From the NCBI GenBank assembly GCA_964568885.1, contig CAZMSF010000041.1, positions 1-7,909 of the forward strand: DNA of 7,909 nucleotides. The letters run 5' to 3'. The translations under genes were made by a program, and so were the position numbers. How positions within the stretch are numbered: the first letter of the stretch is position 1; the number at the start of each line of letters is the position of its first letter. The stretch is from JAUSNA01 sp964568885. Lineage in GTDB: Bacteria > Patescibacteriota > Microgenomatia > Levybacterales > GWA1-39-11. The notes below the pieces were generated by a model that saw nothing but the letters and a program-made list of their open reading frames with translations, searched no databases and was not told the DNA's origin. This document shows, one piece after another, positions 5,232-7,909 of the stretch.

Positions 5232-5618
5232 TCATCTATGGTGAAATCCAAGAAGATGCATGAGGGAATGCTCAACAAGCTCATTAACCCGGTCATCAAT
5301 AAGACTGTTCTCACGCGCGCATTCATCAACAACTATTGGATAACAAAGGACGATGTCTCCAAGATACAACTTGTCGGGCGGCTGCATAACGGCTTCGCCT
5401 TCAGTCTGTGAAAAGGAAAGGACATTGGTTGGCTTATCAATATCCCGGTATTTTTTGTTAAGCGCATGCATTTTGCGTGAGCCAATAACTGCAACCGAAA
5501 CTTCAACCGGGCTGTTTATTTGCTGCTTTAGAAGCGTCTTTATAACGGTCTCTTTGATTTTTTTCCGGTTGATTTTATACCGGCTTTCCACGTAAATAGG
5601 GATAGAAATACTATTCAT
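5232..5618 (-). CDS. ybeY: Endoribonuclease YbeY
   Basis: The 128-residue protein is YbeY, the metal-dependent endoribonuclease involved in 16S rRNA 3' end maturation and ribosome quality control. The signature H-x3-H-x5-H is HSLMHLLGFHH, with His117, His121 and His127. Other family landmarks are the conserved Asn-Lys-x-Tyr-Arg segment (ALNKKYRDIDKPTNVLSF, about 53-70) and LGDIVLCYP (about 86-94). The protein ends one residue after the third His, whereas most members continue for 15-30 residues with a further helix; the short C-terminus is unusual. It starts 30 bases after rpsU, in the same operon, and has no clear Shine-Dalgarno. Confidence 0.92.
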   Translation of the reverse strand: MNSISIPIYVESRYKINRKKIKETVIKTLLKQQINSPVEVSVAVIGSRKMHALNKKYRDIDKPTNVLSFSQTEGEAVMQPPDKLYLGDIVLCYPIVVDECARENSLIDDRVNELVEHSLMHLLGFHHR

Positions 5619-5648
5619 GCTATTGGAACGTTTTCAAATCCAGTTTTT

Positions 5649-5834
5649 TTAATACTGGTTGTGTTTATTCATTTTCCGGGCAAGCTCTTTTTTAAATTTT
5701 TTAGCCAAAGACGGCTTCAAATGAAATTCTCTTTTCTTCATTTCATGAATAATGCCCTCGCTCATTACTTTACGAGAAAATTTTCTTATCATTGCATCGG
5801 GTGAATCCCCCGGTTGTTTTTTTACAAAAACCAT
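5649..5834 (-). CDS. rpsU: Small ribosomal subunit protein bS21
   Basis: A 61-residue, strongly basic protein. It carries the bS21 pattern: VKKQPGDSPDAMIRKFSRKV, then EGIIHEMKKREFHLKPS and a lysine-rich tail. bS21 binds the 30S platform near the anti-Shine-Dalgarno end of 16S rRNA and helps initiation. The start ATG has a full-strength Shine-Dalgarno and its own promoter. It heads the rpsU-ybeY-dnaX run; a short CCAGT/ACTGG stem overlaps its stop codon but looks too weak to be a terminator. Confidence 0.95.
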   Translation of the reverse strand: MVFVKKQPGDSPDAMIRKFSRKVMSEGIIHEMKKREFHLKPSLAKKFKKELARKMNKHNQY

Positions 5835-5843
5835 AAATTAGAA

Positions 5844-5852
5844 CACCTCCTT
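5844..5852 (-). promoter_or_regulatory. Full-length Shine-Dalgarno of rpsU
   Basis: AAGGAGGTG, nine bases fully complementary to the usual 16S 3' end, placed nine bases before the ATG. ybaB has the same AAGGAGGTG, while ipk, the isomerase-like gene, ybeY and dnaX have none, so the strong site stands out. In some bacteria bS21 controls its own gene through such a site; whether that applies here is inference. Confidence 0.8.
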
Positions 5853-5862
5853 AAAAATTCCC

Positions 5863-5892
5863 ATAATATGGGATACGACTATTTTACATCAA
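5863..5892 (-). promoter_or_regulatory. Promoter of the rpsU operon with overlapping palindrome
   Basis: Minus-strand TTGATG (5887-5892), 18 bp, TATTAT (5863-5868). The -10 element sits inside a near-perfect palindrome, CCCATA-x-TATGGG (5860-5872), which may be an operator or chance. Confidence 0.5.
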
Positions 5893-5924
5893 AATTCTGA
5901 AAAATGAAACGACATATCAACTCT

Positions 5925-6989
5925 TTATGCTGCATGAAACTCAACCCGGGAAAACGCATCATCGGCGATGGCCGCCACTGCTTCTACGGTCAGATGCTGA
6001 TCGCGGTCAAAAATCGAGTCCTTAAAAGTGTCGATTCCGACGATTTTAGTACCTGTTTGGTCATGAAAATCACTTGCTGCCCCGAACATCTCATTATTCA
6101 TCCGAATTGAAAGATTGTGCACAATTTGTGATACAAAATCATCGTCCAAGGGTATATGATATTTCTCATTTCCGACATCCTGCGAAGTTATAGACGGTGC
6201 CTTCCCAAAATCGGGGGCAGACATGATGACGATGTGCTTTATTTTTGAACCCTGTGTCTCATGCAACGTTGTAAGCAACGCATGGAAATCGCGCCGAAAT
6301 ACGGTTAAATTATCCAGAAGCCTTGGGGTATATTTCAAGAGAAAATCGGGATGTCTCCACGGATCCTGACCCAATCTGCGTACCTCTGAGAACTCATCTG
6401 GAGTATTTGCTACGCTTGAAAAATCGTTCCCCCCTACATTTATCCATACATCACAGAAGTCACCTTTTGAGAATGCCTCCTTAGCCTGCTGTGATTGCAG
6501 CTGATTTTGGATAACAAGCTTCGTGGTGTCCCCACTATGAGCTATGTTGTAATCTTCCCAATTCGTTATCCCCCATTTATCTTTTACCTTTCTTTTGAAA
6601 AGACTGACCGGCGAATTCGCCCTGTCCTTGCCTTCTGCCCCCACCATATTACTATCCCCAAATGCGATTATTACGTTGTGGGCGGACTTTGGATACTCCA
6701 ATGAATTTCCAAAAAATGGGCTGTTTCTATAAGACTCGTCAGGTTCCTGTATTAGCTTCCACGTTTCCCATGCGGCTTGAGGGTCAGAAACTACAGCAGT
6801 TACAAACCCCGGACCGTATTCATATCCAGCTTTAAGACCGTTAATAATGTCAGGGATTTGAGAAATATTTACATTACCAACAGATGCCGCAGCACCCAAG
6901 GCAAATCCCCATCGAAAAAGTCTCCGGCGGGACAATGGGATGTCAAGAAAAGTCGGTTCCTGAGGCATTTCCTGTCTTTCGTGATTCAC
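5925..6989 (-). CDS. SGNH/GDSL-type hydrolase with Tat-like signal
   Basis: The 354-residue protein has a twin-arginine-like N-terminus: SRRRLFR (20-26) followed by a hydrophobic stretch WGFALGAAASVG (27-38), suggesting export of a folded protein. The hydrolase domain starts near residue 104. Block I is IIAFGDSNMVG with nucleophile Ser113, block II is HSGDTT with Gly153, and block III is NVGGNDF with Asn188. The late block is FDRDQHLT with His332; the acid could be Asp328 or Asp330, since the canonical D-x-x-H spacing is occupied by Arg329. Such enzymes are esterases, lipases or deacetylases acting on lipids or cell-surface glycans; the substrate is not deducible. The start is ambiguous: GTG at 6989, or ATG at 6968. 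The promoter position suggests that a GTG start would be leaderless. It lies upstream of rpsU on the same strand. Confidence 0.85.
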   Translation of the reverse strand: MNHERQEMPQEPTFLDIPLSRRRLFRWGFALGAAASVGNVNISQIPDIINGLKAGYEYGPGFVTAVVSDPQAAWETWKLIQEPDESYRNSPFFGNSLEYPKSAHNVIIAFGDSNMVGAEGKDRANSPVSLFKRKVKDKWGITNWEDYNIAHSGDTTKLVIQNQLQSQQAKEAFSKGDFCDVWINVGGNDFSSVANTPDEFSEVRRLGQDPWRHPDFLLKYTPRLLDNLTVFRRDFHALLTTLHETQGSKIKHIVIMSAPDFGKAPSITSQDVGNEKYHIPLDDDFVSQIVHNLSIRMNNEMFGAASDFHDQTGTKIVGIDTFKDSIFDRDQHLTVEAVAAIADDAFSRVEFHAA

Positions 6990-6995
6990 AGGTTG

Positions 6996-7024
6996 ATTGT
7001 AATAAACACGTTAAAATCACGCAA
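6996..7024 (-). promoter_or_regulatory. Promoter of the SGNH hydrolase gene
   Basis: Minus-strand TTGCGT (7019-7024), 17 bp, TACAAT (6996-7001). The expected transcription start falls at about 6989, the G of the GTG codon, so translation is either leaderless or begins at the in-frame ATG at 6968. Confidence 0.5.
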
Positions 7025-7058
7025 GAGATTTTGCTGTTTTCATACAATTCTTTCCCCA

Positions 7059-7087
7059 TTGAAACTTCAATTTTCCGGTACTATAAT
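7059..7087 (+). promoter_or_regulatory. Near-consensus sigma70 promoter of the large structured RNA
   Basis: TTGAAA (7059-7064), exactly 17 bp, TATAAT (7082-7087): one mismatch from full consensus and the strongest promoter in the window. It points rightwards into the hairpin-rich region, away from the hydrolase gene. Expected start is about 7094-7096, next to a 7-bp hairpin (7096-7102 with 7113-7119, one G-T pair). Confidence 0.75.
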
Positions 7088-7694
7088 GACGTTCTGAGCG
7101 CAAATTTTTTCATGCGTTCTGGTCTTTGAAATTATTATTGCATGTTCCGCGGGAAGAGGAGACCCTCCTCATCAAACTCCCCTTTCTGCGTTACAGGAAA
7201 AAGGATACGGAGGACAGGATGTCTTATCACGCCCTCGGTTGTCCCTACGTGGGACGGCCACCGCCCTAATTCCCCCATGACGGGAGAGGAAGGTCCGCAA
7301 GGACACCGCCTCTTGCATGATGGGGAACGGCCCCATAACAACGGGGCGAGCCCTACGGTCCCGACCCGACCAGCGGGAACCGGCGGCTTATTGCCGGCAT
7401 CAGTTGGCGGCCGGGAAACCGGCTGCTGTTGCTTCCGACAGTCACTTAGGTCGTACAACGCGACGACACATCCATAACCAGACCTATCGAACCACCCTTT
7501 GGGGTGAACCAACCAGGCTCTCTCCCTGACGACAGGCGGCGCTGGCGGGGCTCGACCCCCGCCACGCCGTCTCGCAACGGCATTTCCCGTTGAGGCATTC
7601 GTGCCTCACGTGACTCAGAAGCTTCGTCCGGTCTGCCACCCGGCGATGTCCGGAGAAGGTGGGAGAACGTGTTCTCTCACGCCCATACCTTCTC

Positions 7695-7755
7695 CCCCAA
7701 GCGGGAGGCGGAGAGTTTCTTGGGGGGCAAGAACTCCGCCTGTCCCGTCTTGGGG
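7695..7755 (+). other. Long 25-bp hairpin within the structured RNA
   Basis: Four consecutive helices stack with only small bulges: CCCCAAG (7695-7701) with CTTGGGG (7749-7755); CGGGA (7702-7706) with TCCCG (7743-7747); GGCGGAG (7707-7713) with CTCCGCC (7734-7740); TTCTTG (7717-7722) with CAAGAA (7728-7733), closed by a five-G loop. The most stable single element seen in the window. Confidence 0.85.
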
Positions 7756-7863
7756 CACATGCAATAGTCCCGGGGGTACTCGGGTTCGCTATCGTGCCAA
7801 TGCGCGCACGATGAGCGGCGAACAGCGTTTTAGCCGTGCCCAAGAGGCACGCACCCCGTCTCG

Positions 7864-7900
7864 CCCCCGCTCGGTTCTACGAAAGTAGGCCGGGCGGGGG
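7864..7900 (+). other. 3'-proximal hairpin of the structured RNA
   Basis: CCCCCGC (7864-7870) pairs with GCGGGGG (7894-7900), CGG (7872-7874) with CCG (7890-7892), and the tip is CTAC-GAAA-GTAG (7877-7888). It is followed by ATTATCCAA rather than a T-run, so it is not an ordinary intrinsic terminator as far as the window shows. Confidence 0.8.
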
Positions 7901-7909
7901 ATTATCCAA

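Larger units (their letters stand above)
7095..7900 (+). ncRNA. Large structured non-coding RNA of unassigned class (3' end uncertain)
   Basis: About 800 bases, GC-rich (50-73% in sampled lines), without a convincing protein on either strand, and densely folded. Hairpins by hand: 7156-7170, 7241-7255, 7284-7314 (inner GTCC-GCAA-GGAC), 7320-7336, 7380-7397, 7410-7423 (GCCGG-GAAA-CCGGC), 7493-7506, 7531-7571, 7575-7592, 7592-7607 (GAGGCA-TTCG-TGCCTC), 7652-7695, 7695-7755, 7791-7812, 7835-7851 and 7864-7900 (inner CTAC-GAAA-GTAG). GNRA and UUCG tetraloops appear only in plus-strand sense, agreeing with the promoter at 7059-7087. I see no hallmark of 16S, 23S or 5S rRNA, SRP RNA, tmRNA, RNase P RNA or a group II intron domain V. 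The 3' end is not certain; no T-run follows the last hairpin, so it may continue past the window. Confidence 0.75.

Noticed and set aside
5232..5234. TGA recoded as glycine, as in some CPR lineages
   Set aside because: TGA ends ipk in an ATGA overlap with a real start, and reading through the ybeY TGA gives no family-like sequence.
5639..5660. Terminator at the end of rpsU (CCAGT/ACTGG)
   Set aside because: The stem is only five pairs and overlaps the stop codon, and ybeY starts 30 bases later without its own visible promoter.
7286..7391. RNase P RNA, from GAGGAAGGTCC (7286-7296) and GGCTTAT (7385-7391)
   Set aside because: The first differs from the conserved core and folds locally into a GCAA hairpin, the two are only about 90 bases apart, and the other conserved regions are absent.
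7544..7563. tRNA or tmRNA T-arm, from GGGG-CTCGAC-CCCC
   Set aside because: The loop is six bases, not seven with TTCRA, and no acceptor stem or CCA end can be paired with it.
7135..7888. Several open frames of 70-125 codons on both strands in the right-hand region
   Set aside because: They lack ribosome sites, are Pro/Gly/Arg/Ser-rich as expected for shadows of GC-rich structured sequence, and overlap many perfect hairpins.

Overview
The window looks like chromosome from a small-genome bacterium, most likely of the Candidate Phyla Radiation (Patescibacteria, Parcubacteria-like). This is inference from minimal-length YbeY and bS21, AT-leaning genes rich in A/T homopolymers, an archaeal-type isopentenyl phosphate kinase beside an isomerase-like protein, and many small proteins of unknown function. 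The genetic code looks standard: TGA ends several genes.

Layout. The left part holds the start of ybaB/ebfC (minus, cut by the window edge). Next is a minus-strand pair in which a degenerate Nudix protein overlaps an isopentenyl phosphate kinase by ATGA. Divergent from the pair is a plus-strand protein resembling type 1 isopentenyl-diphosphate isomerase, with Ser where the catalytic Cys should be. At about 2410-2752 there is a 94-bp tandem repeat interrupted by exactly 100 Ns. To its right is a clearly GC-richer block (about 53-60% in sampled lines against about 40-42% in flanking genes), with three small unrecognised plus-strand genes ending at a strong hairpin just past the dnaX stop. Then comes a minus-strand housekeeping operon, rpsU-ybeY-dnaX. 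Upstream of it is a minus-strand SGNH/GDSL hydrolase with a Tat-like signal.

The right end (about 7095-7909) has no convincing protein. It starts at a near-consensus sigma70 promoter (TTGAAA, 17 bp, TATAAT) and contains more than a dozen strong hairpins. Four are capped by classic stable tetraloops (GCAA, GAAA twice, TTCG), all in plus-strand sense. This is the best candidate for an undescribed element: a large (at least about 800 nt), GC-rich structured non-coding RNA that I cannot assign to a known class.

How the genes fit together. rpsU-ybeY-dnaX is translation, rRNA maturation and replication housekeeping. dnaX usually sits directly before ybaB; here they are about 3.5 kb apart in the scaffold, with the isoprenoid genes, the repeats, the assembly gap and the GC-rich cassette between them. 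dnaX also has an A8 slippery run at the end of its clamp-loader core; a -1 shift there would terminate after one codon and give a gamma-like short form. Linkage across the N gap is not proven by the sequence.
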